From Bacteroidota bacterium (lineage in GTDB: Bacteria; Bacteroidota; Bacteroidia; Bacteroidales; Prolixibacteraceae): a DNA stretch of 6,094 nt. Of the stretch, positions 1 to 5,782 are shown piece after piece; positions within the stretch are counted from its first letter, which is position 1; every line of letters starts with the position of its first letter. The translations under genes were made by a program, and so were the position numbers. The stretch covers positions 1-6,094 of the forward strand of contig JABMPI010000532.1 of the NCBI GenBank assembly GCA_013203755.1. The letters are read 5' to 3'. Below the pieces are notes generated by a model. That model ran no database searches, was not told the origin of the DNA, and saw only the letters and a list, made by a program, of their open reading frames with translations.

Positions 1-1
1 A

Positions 2-172
2 AAAATGGCACTTACAAATAATGCTAAATTTATGCACTGTTTGCCAGTTCGTAGAAATGTTGTAGTTACCGACGGTGTAATTGATAGCCACAATTCTGTT
101 GTTGTTGACCAGGCTGCTAACCGCGAAGTAACTGCGCAAGCGGTACTGAAAATGATATTAGAGGATTTGTAA
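2..172 (+). CDS. argF': N-succinyl/N-acetylornithine carbamoyltransferase, C-terminal end (partial)
   Basis: This is the last 56 codons of a gene cut by the left edge of the window. The visible peptide contains FMHCLPVRRN (about residues 10-19 of the fragment), the HCLP motif that carries the active-site cysteine of carbamoyltransferases. The following VTDGVID and QAANREVTAQAVLK segments match, from memory, the variant enzymes of Bacteroides (N-succinylornithine) and Xanthomonas (N-acetylornithine) better than classical ornithine carbamoyltransferase. These enzymes transfer the carbamoyl group from carbamoyl phosphate to an acylated ornithine in cytoplasmic arginine synthesis. In Bacteroidota the succinylated substrate is the usual expectation, but the residues that separate the two substrates lie outside the window. 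The gene ends in TAA, and the next gene, hisA, starts 185 nt downstream after an inverted repeat. Confidence 0.85.
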   Translation, partial: KMALTNNAKFMHCLPVRRNVVVTDGVIDSHNSVVVDQAANREVTAQAVLKMILEDL

Positions 173-178
173 TTCTTT

Positions 179-186
179 TACTTTTG
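179..186 (+). promoter_or_regulatory. Possible -7 box upstream of hisA
   Basis: TACTTTTG matches the Bacteroidota -7 consensus TAnnTTTG and lies just after the argF' stop codon. No TTTG is present at the expected 19-23 nt upstream; the nearest one is only 9 nt away. A transcript from here would have a leader of about 165 nt that includes the 242-320 inverted repeat. The match is short and AT-rich, so it may be chance, and hisA could instead be read through from argF'. Confidence 0.2.
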
Positions 187-241
187 CAATGTTCCACCAG
201 AGTGTTTTTAAATAAATAACTTAACGATACGCTGTTAGGAA

Positions 242-320
242 TTGTCATTTCGAATGAGGCACGAATGAGAAATCTGCTAAATTTTAAGAGATCTCTCCTT
301 ATACTTCGTCGAAATGACAA
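242..320. repeat. Imperfect inverted repeat, GTCATTTCGA type
   Basis: The outer arms TTGTCATTTCGA (242-253) and TCGAAATGACAA (309-320) are perfect 12-bp reverse complements. Inner arms GAGAAATCT (267-275) and AGATCTCTC (289-297) pair with one mismatch, so the whole 79 bp can fold into one long interrupted hairpin. It lies between argF' and hisA and codes for nothing convincing. From general knowledge, GTCATTTCGA..AGAAATCT palindromes occur in many copies between genes in Bacteroidota genomes. It shares its end sequence GTCATT(T/C)CGA with the element at 1100-1167. It could end the argF' transcript, although no U-run follows. Confidence 0.75.
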
Positions 321-357
321 GCTTAGAGGAGTTTACTATCTGTAGAAACAAAAAAAC

Positions 358-1089
358 ATGAACAAAAAAATAGAAATCATCCCGGCCATTGATTTAATTG
401 ATGGGAAATGCGTTCGTCTTTCACAAGGCGACTACAACCAGAAAACGGTGTACAACGAAAATCCGTTGGAGGTTGCAAAAATGTTTGAAGCTGCCGGAAT
501 TACCCGTTTGCATTTGGTTGATTTAGATGGTGCAAAAGCAAAACACATTGTAAATCATAAAGTATTGGAAACCATTGCAACCAATACAAATTTGATTATT
601 GATTTTGGGGGTGGGCTAAAATCTGACGAAGATTTGGAAATAGCCTTTAATTCCGGTGCGCAAATGATTACTGGTGGAAGCATTGCCGTGAAAGACCAGG
701 ATACATTTTTAAAGTGGCTGGATAAATATGGCAGCGGAAAGATAATTCTGGGTGCCGATGCGAAAGATGGAAACATTGCTGTGGGGGGCTGGTTGGAAAC
801 AACTTCACTCCCGGTAATTGAGTTTATTTTGGAATTTTATAAAAAGGGAATTTCAAAAGTAATTTCAACCGATATTAGTCGTGATGGAATGCTCACTGGC
901 CCATCAATTGAATTGTATCAGGAGATTTTAGACGAGTTGCCAAAAATAGAAATAATCGCCAGCGGAGGCATTGCAACTATGGACGACATATTAAAATTAG
1001 ATGAAATGGGAGTGCCGGGAGTTATTACCGGCAAAGCCATTTATGAAAATAGAATAACTTTGAAAGAAATTGAACAGTTTATTGCGTAG
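358..1089 (+). CDS. hisA: HisA: ProFAR isomerase
   Basis: This encodes 1-(5-phosphoribosyl)-5-[(5-phosphoribosylamino)methylideneamino]imidazole-4-carboxamide isomerase. It performs the Amadori rearrangement of ProFAR to PRFAR in cytoplasmic histidine synthesis. The 243-residue length is normal for this (beta/alpha)8 barrel. Visible marks are IPAIDLIDGKCVRL with general acid/base Asp12, the GADAKDG strand with Asp134, and STDISRDGMLTGP with Thr171, matching the Asp-Asp-Thr catalytic set of the Thermotoga enzyme. Phosphate-binding glycines are GGG (84-86), SGG (202-204) and TGKA (224-227), showing the half-barrel duplication shared with HisF. The start is chosen because MNKKIEIIPAID places the first beta strand at the usual distance from the N terminus. 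hisF follows after 129 nt. There is no obvious Shine-Dalgarno site, as expected for Bacteroidota. Confidence 0.97.
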   Translation: MNKKIEIIPAIDLIDGKCVRLSQGDYNQKTVYNENPLEVAKMFEAAGITRLHLVDLDGAKAKHIVNHKVLETIATNTNLIIDFGGGLKSDEDLEIAFNSGAQMITGGSIAVKDQDTFLKWLDKYGSGKIILGADAKDGNIAVGGWLETTSLPVIEFILEFYKKGISKVISTDISRDGMLTGPSIELYQEILDELPKIEIIASGGIATMDDILKLDEMGVPGVITGKAIYENRITLKEIEQFIA

Positions 1090-1099
1090 TTGTTTATTA

Positions 1100-1167
1100 C
1101 GTCATTCCGAACTTGTTTCGGAATCTGTTGTTTGGAAGAGAGATGCTGAAATGAATTCAGCATGACG
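1100..1167. repeat. Two-hairpin inverted repeat between hisA and hisF
   Basis: The 68-bp element is bounded by CGTCAT (1100-1105) and ATGACG (1162-1167). Inside are two similar hairpins: ATTCCGAA (1104-1111) pairs perfectly with TTCGGAAT (1117-1124) around a 5-nt loop, and ATGCTGAA (1143-1150) pairs with TTCAGCAT (1156-1163) around another 5-nt loop. The two 26-nt arms, 1101-1126 and 1141-1166, are diverged reverse complements of each other, so the element could also fold as one long stem. Its end GTCATTCCGA resembles GTCATTTCGA of the 242-320 element. From general knowledge this is a type of dispersed intergenic repeat common in Bacteroidota. No transposase is present. Confidence 0.8.
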
Positions 1168-1218
1168 GAATTTGCGGATGTAACTTTAAACAATAAACAT
1201 TCAACACGAAACAAAAGA

Positions 1219-1974
1219 ATGCTTGCAAAACGAATAATACCATGCCTCGATATCCGAAACGGACAAACCGTTAAAGGAATCAACTTTGTGAATATCCAGG
1301 AGGTTGGCGACCCCGTTGAATTAGGAGCAAAATATGCCGCTGAAGGTGCCGACGAATTGGTATTTTTGGATATCACAGCTACTCATGAAGGACGTAAAAC
1401 TTTTGTTGAACTGGTAAAACGTATTGCGGCACATGTTGATATTCCGTTTACTGTTGGTGGTGGAATCAGCGAATTGAGAGATGCTGAAAAATTGTTAAGT
1501 GCAGGAGCTGATAAAATTTCAATAAATTCTTCAGCAGTTCGCAATCCAAAGTTGATTGATGATTTAGCTCGTAATTTTGGAAGCCAGTTTGTTGTAGTAG
1601 CCATCGATGCACGCGGCGATGAAAATAACTACTGGACAGTTACCGTAAATGGAGGTCGCATTCCAACAGATAAAGAACTTTTTTCGTGGGCAAAAGAGGC
1701 GGAAAACCGTGGGGCAGGTGAAATACTTTTTACATCTATGAATCACGACGGAACTAAAAATGGATTCGCCAATGTACAGTTGGCGCAAATGGCAGATTCA
1801 TTGAAAATACCAATTATTGCTTCGGGCGGTGCTGGTAAAGAAGAACATTTTGTAGATGTTTTTACTAAGGGGAAAGCCGATGCCGGACTTGCAGCAAGTA
1901 TCTTTCATTACAACGAAATTCCAATCCCGGTTCTCAAACAGTATTTAAAAGAAAAACAAATTGTAGTTAGATAG
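1219..1974 (+). CDS. hisF: HisF: imidazole glycerol phosphate synthase cyclase subunit
   Basis: HisF closes the imidazole ring: it uses ammonia channelled from the HisH glutaminase to convert PRFAR to imidazole glycerol phosphate and AICAR. The 251 residues form a (beta/alpha)8 barrel. Catalytic Asp11 (RIIPCLDIRNG) and Asp130 (VVVAIDARG) are both present. Phosphate-binding stretches are TVGGGI (78-83), the TSMNHDGTKNG loop (172-182) and ASGGAG (201-206). I chose the ATG at 1219, giving MLAKRIIPCLD, the standard HisF N terminus. An in-frame ATG at 1162 would add 19 non-family residues and lies inside the preceding repeat, so it is very unlikely to be the start. The partner hisH is not in the window. 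hisE follows after 41 nt, which suggests one transcript. Confidence 0.97.
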   Translation: MLAKRIIPCLDIRNGQTVKGINFVNIQEVGDPVELGAKYAAEGADELVFLDITATHEGRKTFVELVKRIAAHVDIPFTVGGGISELRDAEKLLSAGADKISINSSAVRNPKLIDDLARNFGSQFVVVAIDARGDENNYWTVTVNGGRIPTDKELFSWAKEAENRGAGEILFTSMNHDGTKNGFANVQLAQMADSLKIPIIASGGAGKEEHFVDVFTKGKADAGLAASIFHYNEIPIPVLKQYLKEKQIVVR

Positions 1975-2015
1975 GATCAGAATTGATTCTTTAACTTCGT
2001 AATAAATATCTAATA

Positions 2016-2354
2016 ATGAGCGAAATTGAAAATACTTCTAAAAAAAACACTGAGGATAATAATCAGGAAAACGACATTTTGTTTTTAAGTTATCTTCAGG
2101 ATTTTATTGACAAGCGCAAAAAAGAAATGCCCGAAGGTTCTTATACAACTTCATTGTTTGAAAAGGGAACGCGTACAATTGCGCAAAAAGTGGGGGAGGA
2201 AGCTGTTGAAACCATTATTGGTGCAATGGCAAACGACGATGAAAATTTTATTTATGAAGCAGGCGATTTAATTTATCACTTAATTGTACTGCTTTCGCAC
2301 AAGGGTTACCGTATTGAAGACATTGTTCGTGAACTAAAAAGAAGGCATTCGTAA
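2016..2354 (+). CDS. hisE: HisE: phosphoribosyl-ATP pyrophosphatase, stand-alone
   Basis: This enzyme hydrolyses phosphoribosyl-ATP to phosphoribosyl-AMP and pyrophosphate, the second step of histidine synthesis. The product has 112 residues. Residues 1-20 are polar and highly charged with no family match. Residues 21-112 are a full HisE domain of the MazG-like all-alpha fold: FIDKRKKEMPEGSYTTSLF (30-48), KGTRTIAQKVGEEAVE (50-65) with acidic residues Glu61, Glu62 and Glu65, and EAGDLIYHLIVLL (81-93) with Glu81 and Asp84. These acidic groups fit the Mg-binding EExxE and ExxD pattern. In many Bacteroidota this domain is the C-terminal half of a fused HisIE protein; here the HisI cyclohydrolase half is absent and only 41 nt separate the gene from hisF. 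It is the last gene before a strong terminator. Confidence 0.93.
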   Translation: MSEIENTSKKNTEDNNQENDILFLSYLQDFIDKRKKEMPEGSYTTSLFEKGTRTIAQKVGEEAVETIIGAMANDDENFIYEAGDLIYHLIVLLSHKGYRIEDIVRELKRRHS

Positions 2355-2369
2355 AAAAATACTCAAACG

Positions 2370-2407
2370 AAAAAGCCCATCCGTAACTTTACGAATGGGC
2401 TTTTTTT
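2370..2407. terminator. Bidirectional intrinsic terminator
   Basis: AGCCCAT (2374-2380) pairs with ATGGGCT (2395-2401). After one C/A mismatch the stem continues with CGTA pairing TACG around a 4-nt loop. A-rich sequence precedes the stem and a run of T follows, so it can stop transcripts from both directions. It lies 15 nt after the hisE stop and about 30 nt after the end of the convergent DUF4494 gene, so it probably serves both. Confidence 0.9.
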
Positions 2408-2435
2408 ATTTGGTTTTTGTAATACAGAATTCTAT

Positions 2436-3014
2436 TTATTCTTCAGATGTTGACTCTTCTTGTTCATCAGCAATTTCTTGCTCCTCCTGATTTTCCTCGA
2501 AGGGATTTGTCCCATCAGTAAATATTGGATTTTCCTTTGCCATTTCAACCGGAACAAATCCTTCAGGAATCGCTGTTTCAGAAGGATCGTAAGGGAAAAC
2601 ATCAACGATTGTACTAACTGCAATTGCGCTTACAACGTAAGGAATTACCAAATAAGAAAGACTTTCATCTAATCTTTTTAGTGCTTCGTTAATGTCATCA
2701 GCCATAATCAAGTAGTAGGTTCTAAGCTTTTTTTCTTTTCCCCCTTCCTCGTCGATGGTAACCAAATTAATTGTGGCTTTAAACCACCATTCGCCATCTT
2801 CAAATGGAAATACTTCGGCAATTCGCGATTTTTTTAAATCCATAACTGCGAATTCGCCCTTTTTTACCATTTGTTGCATTTGCCGTATCATACGGGCTTC
2901 TGCATCGGTAAACGAAACGGCATCCAGTAGAAAATTTTCTGTTACCATTTGCTCATTTCCACTTTCGGAAACTTTCATGTATTTTACCTTGCTTTCGAAC
3001 CAAGTTTGCATCAT
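2436..3014 (-). CDS. DUF4494 domain protein with acidic C-terminal tail
   Basis: The function is unknown. Residues 1 to about 142 match what I remember of DUF4494, a family found in Bacteroidota: WFESKVKY near the N terminus, VTENFLLDAVSFTDAEARMI (24-43), WWFKATINLVTIDEE (76-90), a YYLIMADDINEAL segment (100-112) and the closing DVFPYD (138-143). I see no catalytic motif, signal peptide or membrane helix, so it is probably a cytoplasmic alpha/beta protein. Residues 143-192 form a tail rich in Glu, Pro and Asp that looks disordered and is beyond the core family. Two adjacent ATG codons (3014 and 3011) could serve as start; they differ by one Met. The gene converges on hisE and shares its terminator. 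Its own promoter candidate lies about 30 nt upstream, so it is likely monocistronic. Neighbours give no clue to its role. Confidence 0.85.
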   Translation of the reverse strand: MMQTWFESKVKYMKVSESGNEQMVTENFLLDAVSFTDAEARMIRQMQQMVKKGEFAVMDLKKSRIAEVFPFEDGEWWFKATINLVTIDEEGGKEKKLRTYYLIMADDINEALKRLDESLSYLVIPYVVSAIAVSTIVDVFPYDPSETAIPEGFVPVEMAKENPIFTDGTNPFEENQEEQEIADEQEESTSEE

Positions 3015-3042
3015 CTCTGTTATTCTTTTTTTTTTGAATAGA

Positions 3043-3050
3043 CAAAAATA
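3043..3050 (-). promoter_or_regulatory. Likely -7 box for the DUF4494 gene
   Basis: Read on the minus strand this is TATTTTTG, a full match to the Bacteroidota -7 consensus TAnnTTTG, about 28 nt before the first ATG. The predicted leader is roughly 20-25 nt. A clear TTTG -33 box is not seen at the expected distance. The 10-mer TATTTTTGTC is identical to the one in the candidate promoter of the nitrogen operon, which slightly strengthens both. Confidence 0.4.
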
Positions 3051-3109
3051 GTTTTCTAATTAGAATGGTTTTGAAAAAATGAATTTTATTCTGCTAAACT
3101 TTTCAACAT

Positions 3110-3145
3110 AAAAAAACCGGCCACTAGAAGTGAACCGGTTTTTCG
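3110..3145. terminator. Hairpin terminator between amt and DUF4494
   Basis: AAAACCGG..CACT (about 3113-3125) pairs with AGTG..CCGGTTTT (about 3129-3142), with a small internal loop and a 3-nt apical loop. On the minus strand the stem is followed by seven T residues (complement of 3110-3116), so it is best placed to end a transcript from amt before the DUF4494 promoter. A shorter T-run on the plus strand would give some activity in the other direction, but no plus-strand gene lies nearby. Confidence 0.7.
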
Positions 3146-3209
3146 TTTTCTAATCTAACTAAACTAACAAACTAAACCTTGACTTTAAATATTTTTAATG
3201 ATTGAGTTT

Positions 3210-3242
3210 GTTAAAGGCCCGCCACAGCAGACGGGCCTTAAC
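3210..3242 (-). terminator. GC-rich hairpin just after amt
   Basis: AAGGCCCG (3214-3221) pairs perfectly with CGGGCCTT (3232-3239) around a 10-nt loop. GTT/AAC flanks extend the stem to 11 pairs with one bulged base. It lies about 32 nt after the amt stop. The T-run on the minus strand is weak (TTTAAC), so it may be an incomplete terminator or a 3'-end stabiliser, with the stronger terminator at 3110-3145 as backup. The stretch between the two hairpins (about 3145-3200) has CTAA-rich sequence and no gene. Confidence 0.5.
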
Positions 3243-3273
3243 AGACAGCTACAGGCTTAAAAGCTGAAGAAGG

Positions 3274-4488
3274 TCAATTGTAAGCACTCTCTCCATGTTC
3301 ATAGATATCGAGGCCTTCTTCTTCAATGCGTTTGGAGACGCGCAACCCAATGCTTGCTTTTATTGTTTTGAATAGTATTAATCCTAATCCGAATGCCCAA
3401 ATAAATATTGCTACAATACCAATAATCTGTGCAATAATTAAATCAAAACCGCCACCGTAGAACAAACCGCCTTCGGTTGCAAAAAAGCCGACCATTAATG
3501 TACCAAAGGCACCGTTTACTCCGTGTACAGAAATAGCACCAACGGGGTCGTCAATTTTTAGTTTTTGATCGATAAATTCAACACTAAATACGAGGATTGT
3601 ACCTGCAAGAATACCAATAATTAATGCTCCTCCAGGGCTAACGATGTCGCAGCCTGCAGTAATTGCTACCAGTCCGGCAAGTGCACCATTTAGTGCTAAC
3701 GAAAGTGCTGGTCTTTTGTATCTCATCCACGAAACAAATAATGCTGCCATTGCACCACCGGCTGCAGCCAGGTTTGTTGTCATAACGATATGTCCGATTG
3801 CAATAGTGTTGTCGTTTCCTGCAGCTCCTAATTGAGATCCGGCGTTAAATCCGAACCAGCCAAACCAAAGTATAAATACGCCCAAAGCGCCAAAAGTAAG
3901 GTTGTGTCCTGGAATTGCTTTCGCTTTTCCTTTTACATATTTTCCAACACGAGGTCCTAATACGATTGCTCCGGCTAATCCTACCCACGCTCCAACAGAG
4001 TGGACAAGTGTTGATCCTGCGAAATCTAAGAATCCAAGTTGATCCAGCCAGCCGCCACCCCATTTCCAGTGTCCTGAGATTGGATATATTAATACGGTGA
4101 TAACAACGGTAAAAATAATGTAGGCACTAAATTTAGTACGTTCTGCCACTGCACCTGATACAATTGTTGCAGCAGTAGCGGCAAAAACTGTTTGAAAAAA
4201 TAAATCAGTTGTGTTGGCATAATCTCCAATCCCATTGTCATTTAGGAATAGAATTGGTTTTCCAATAAAGCCACCAATTGATTCGCCGTACATTAAAGTG
4301 TATCCAATTGCCCAGTATAAAATTGCACCGAGTGAAAAGTCAACTAAATTTTTTGTAAGGATATTAGTCGTGTTTTTTGAGCGTGTAAAACCGGCCTCTA
4401 CCATTGCAAATCCAGGTTGCATAAACATTACCAAAAAAGCGGCAACTAAAACCCATATGTTATTTATCGAAATCGAAAGTTCTTCCAT
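3274..4488 (-). CDS. amt: Amt/AmtB-type ammonium channel
   Basis: This inner-membrane channel of the Amt/MEP/Rh family brings in ammonium, probably as a trimer. It has 404 residues and about 11 hydrophobic segments, and no cleaved signal peptide is evident; the first helix follows MEELSISINN directly. By comparison with E. coli AmtB, the pore histidine pair is His163 (DFAGSTLVH) and His322 (SVHGVNG), the structural Asp is Asp155, and the outer binding-site Trp is Trp143 (KWGGG). Phe102, Phe214 and Ser218 (GWFGFNAGS) match the Phe gate and site residues. The C-terminal tail GLRVSKRIEEEGLDIYEHGESAYN is the conserved cytoplasmic segment that couples to P-II protein. The gene follows glnK by 21 nt, the standard glnK-amt order, so GlnK is the expected regulator. 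No residue expected for conduction is missing. Confidence 0.97.
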   Translation of the reverse strand: MEELSISINNIWVLVAAFLVMFMQPGFAMVEAGFTRSKNTTNILTKNLVDFSLGAILYWAIGYTLMYGESIGGFIGKPILFLNDNGIGDYANTTDLFFQTVFAATAATIVSGAVAERTKFSAYIIFTVVITVLIYPISGHWKWGGGWLDQLGFLDFAGSTLVHSVGAWVGLAGAIVLGPRVGKYVKGKAKAIPGHNLTFGALGVFILWFGWFGFNAGSQLGAAGNDNTIAIGHIVMTTNLAAAGGAMAALFVSWMRYKRPALSLALNGALAGLVAITAGCDIVSPGGALIIGILAGTILVFSVEFIDQKLKIDDPVGAISVHGVNGAFGTLMVGFFATEGGLFYGGGFDLIIAQIIGIVAIFIWAFGLGLILFKTIKASIGLRVSKRIEEEGLDIYEHGESAYN

Positions 4489-4509
4489 GATATTATTTTT
4501 TAGTCGTTA

Positions 4510-4866
4510 TTATTCTTCTTTTCCTTTAATGTATAGCGATTCGTCTCCCTCTTCTCCCGTTCTAATTCGATATGAATTTTCGATGGGAATGATAAAGATT
4601 TTACCATCACCTGTTTCGCCGCTTCTTGCTGAAGTAAGAATCGCTTGAACTGTTTTTTCTACATTTTTGTCTCTAACAATTATTGAAAGCTTTGTACGTT
4701 CAATTGTACTTGTGTCGTAAACAATGCCGCGATATACACGTCCTTCGCGGGCGCTTCCAATTCCCCGAACATCCCAGAAAGAAAAGAATTCAATTCCTGC
4801 TTCATGAAGAGCTTCTTTTACCTCTTCGAATTTTGTTTTGCGTATAATTGCTTCAATTTTTTTCAT
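4510..4866 (-). CDS. glnK: GlnK-like P-II nitrogen regulatory protein
   Basis: P-II proteins form cytoplasmic trimers that sense ATP/ADP and 2-oxoglutarate and block Amt channels when nitrogen is plentiful. The 118 residues start with the family MKKIEAIIRK. The T-loop (about 37-54) is one residue shorter than in E. coli GlnB/GlnK but keeps Tyr45 and Tyr50, equivalents of Tyr46 and the uridylylated Tyr51, and Arg46, equivalent of the Arg47 that plugs the Amt pore. The B-loop is GETGDGKIF (83-91) with Lys89, and the C-loop is YRIRTGEEG with Arg100 and Arg102. The usual T-loop glutamine (E. coli Gln39), which takes part in Mg-ATP-2-oxoglutarate binding, is replaced by the GSAREG stretch. It sits 19 nt after the outer-membrane gene and 21 nt before amt, so all three are probably co-transcribed. 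Whether it is uridylylated cannot be told from this window. Confidence 0.93.
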   Translation of the reverse strand: MKKIEAIIRKTKFEEVKEALHEAGIEFFSFWDVRGIGSAREGRVYRGIVYDTSTIERTKLSIIVRDKNVEKTVQAILTSARSGETGDGKIFIIPIENSYRIRTGEEGDESLYIKGKEE

Positions 4867-4885
4867 TTTGAATTATTTTTAATGA

Positions 4886-5545
4886 TTAAAGAGAAATACC
4901 TACTGCAATATGAAATACATCGACAGAAGGATTGTAGATAATTCCGCCTGAAACTGGTAAAGAAAAACTTTCTGTGATTTTAATTTCTTTTGAAGTACTC
5001 AAGCCTATGTTACATAAGCTGAATTTGCCATCTATTGTATAAGCTCCGTTGCCGGCAGCAAGTGTTAGATCCACGGGGCCTGCTGTTAATCCAGCTTCAA
5101 TATAAGTGTCACTTACTCCATCTCCAGAAATGTAGGCTCCCATAAGTGAGAATGAGCCAATGCCAACTGTTATGGCTGGTTCAATGTAATGCGATTTTCC
5201 GTCAGAATAAGGTGATTGAGGGAAATAATAGTCGGTTAAACCAAAACTTAAAGATCCACTTTCTCCTAAATCCAGACCATAACTTGCATAAAGATCTGCC
5301 TCCATAAAACTGTCATCATCGCCTGCTAAAACTGAATTTGAATACGAACCCCATGCACCAATGGCAAATCCGCCAGCACTAAATTCAATATATGGTTGTA
5401 GGGCAGGTCCAGCTCCAAATTTTGTTCCCCTCCATACGTAGGTATTGTAAATGTCTAATCCTGTGTCCCATTCTTGTGCTTTTAGGTTTGGTGTAATTGC
5501 TGTTAATAGTAACATGCATGCCATAATTAATAGTGTCTTTTTCAT
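4886..5545 (-). CDS. Outer-membrane beta-barrel protein, putative TorF-like porin
   Basis: This predicted secreted beta-barrel has 219 residues and is the first gene of the glnK-amt operon. I start it at the ATG at 5545, giving MKKTLLIMACMLLLTAITPNLKA, a standard Sec signal with likely cleavage before QEWD; the in-frame ATG at 5596 would place 17 polar residues ahead of the signal and is unlikely. Cys10 is followed by a hydrophobic run and is not a lipobox. The mature part alternates short polar and aromatic strands, opens with GLDIYNTYVWRGTKFG (29-44) and ends GGIIYNPSVDVFHIAVGISL, with features of roughly 10-12 strands. The early YVWRG segment recalls TorF/Gcw_chp family porins, which I recall lying next to glnK-amtB in Proteobacteria. 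That suggests passage of small nitrogen compounds through the outer membrane; the family match and substrate are inferred. Confidence 0.75.
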   Translation of the reverse strand: MKKTLLIMACMLLLTAITPNLKAQEWDTGLDIYNTYVWRGTKFGAGPALQPYIEFSAGGFAIGAWGSYSNSVLAGDDDSFMEADLYASYGLDLGESGSLSFGLTDYYFPQSPYSDGKSHYIEPAITVGIGSFSLMGAYISGDGVSDTYIEAGLTAGPVDLTLAAGNGAYTIDGKFSLCNIGLSTSKEIKITESFSLPVSGGIIYNPSVDVFHIAVGISL

Positions 5546-5782
5546 AATTGTAATTTTTAAATGATGATTTCTATTTGTTTGTTTTAATAATTTCATTTAA
5601 TTCTGTTTATAAATTATAATCTTATAAAAAATGATGGAAATATATTTTTACCCCCTATTCCTGAATGAATAATTCAATAATTTTTGTTTTTTCTAGACTT
5701 GAACCCCTTTATTTTTAATTACGAATCAAAAAAATGAAAAAAATACCAAAGAGAGGTGATTTGTGACATGAGATTTGTTTCC

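Noticed and set aside
2755..3051. A 98-codon plus-strand frame opposite the DUF4494 gene
   Set aside because: The minus-strand frame shows conserved family motifs; this one shows none and is a by-product of codon use.
3145..3180. CTAA-rich stretch (CTAATCTAACTAAACTAAC...) as a tandem repeat or CRISPR-like array
   Set aside because: The units are irregular, 4-6 nt long and too few; it is a low-complexity spacer, perhaps a leader or 3' untranslated segment.
3198..3260. A 20-codon plus-strand open frame (MIEFVKGPPQQTGL...) between amt and the terminator
   Set aside because: It is very short, mostly made of the GC-rich hairpin after amt, has no clear promoter and resembles no protein I know.
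4235..4648. A 137-codon plus-strand frame opposite glnK and amt
   Set aside because: It begins with TTG and runs antisense to two strongly conserved genes, so it is a shadow frame.
5494..5596. Longer start (5596) and a lipoprotein reading of the porin
   Set aside because: The longer start puts polar residues before a complete signal peptide. The Cys at residue 10 is followed by the hydrophobic core, not preceded by it, so a lipobox is not supported.
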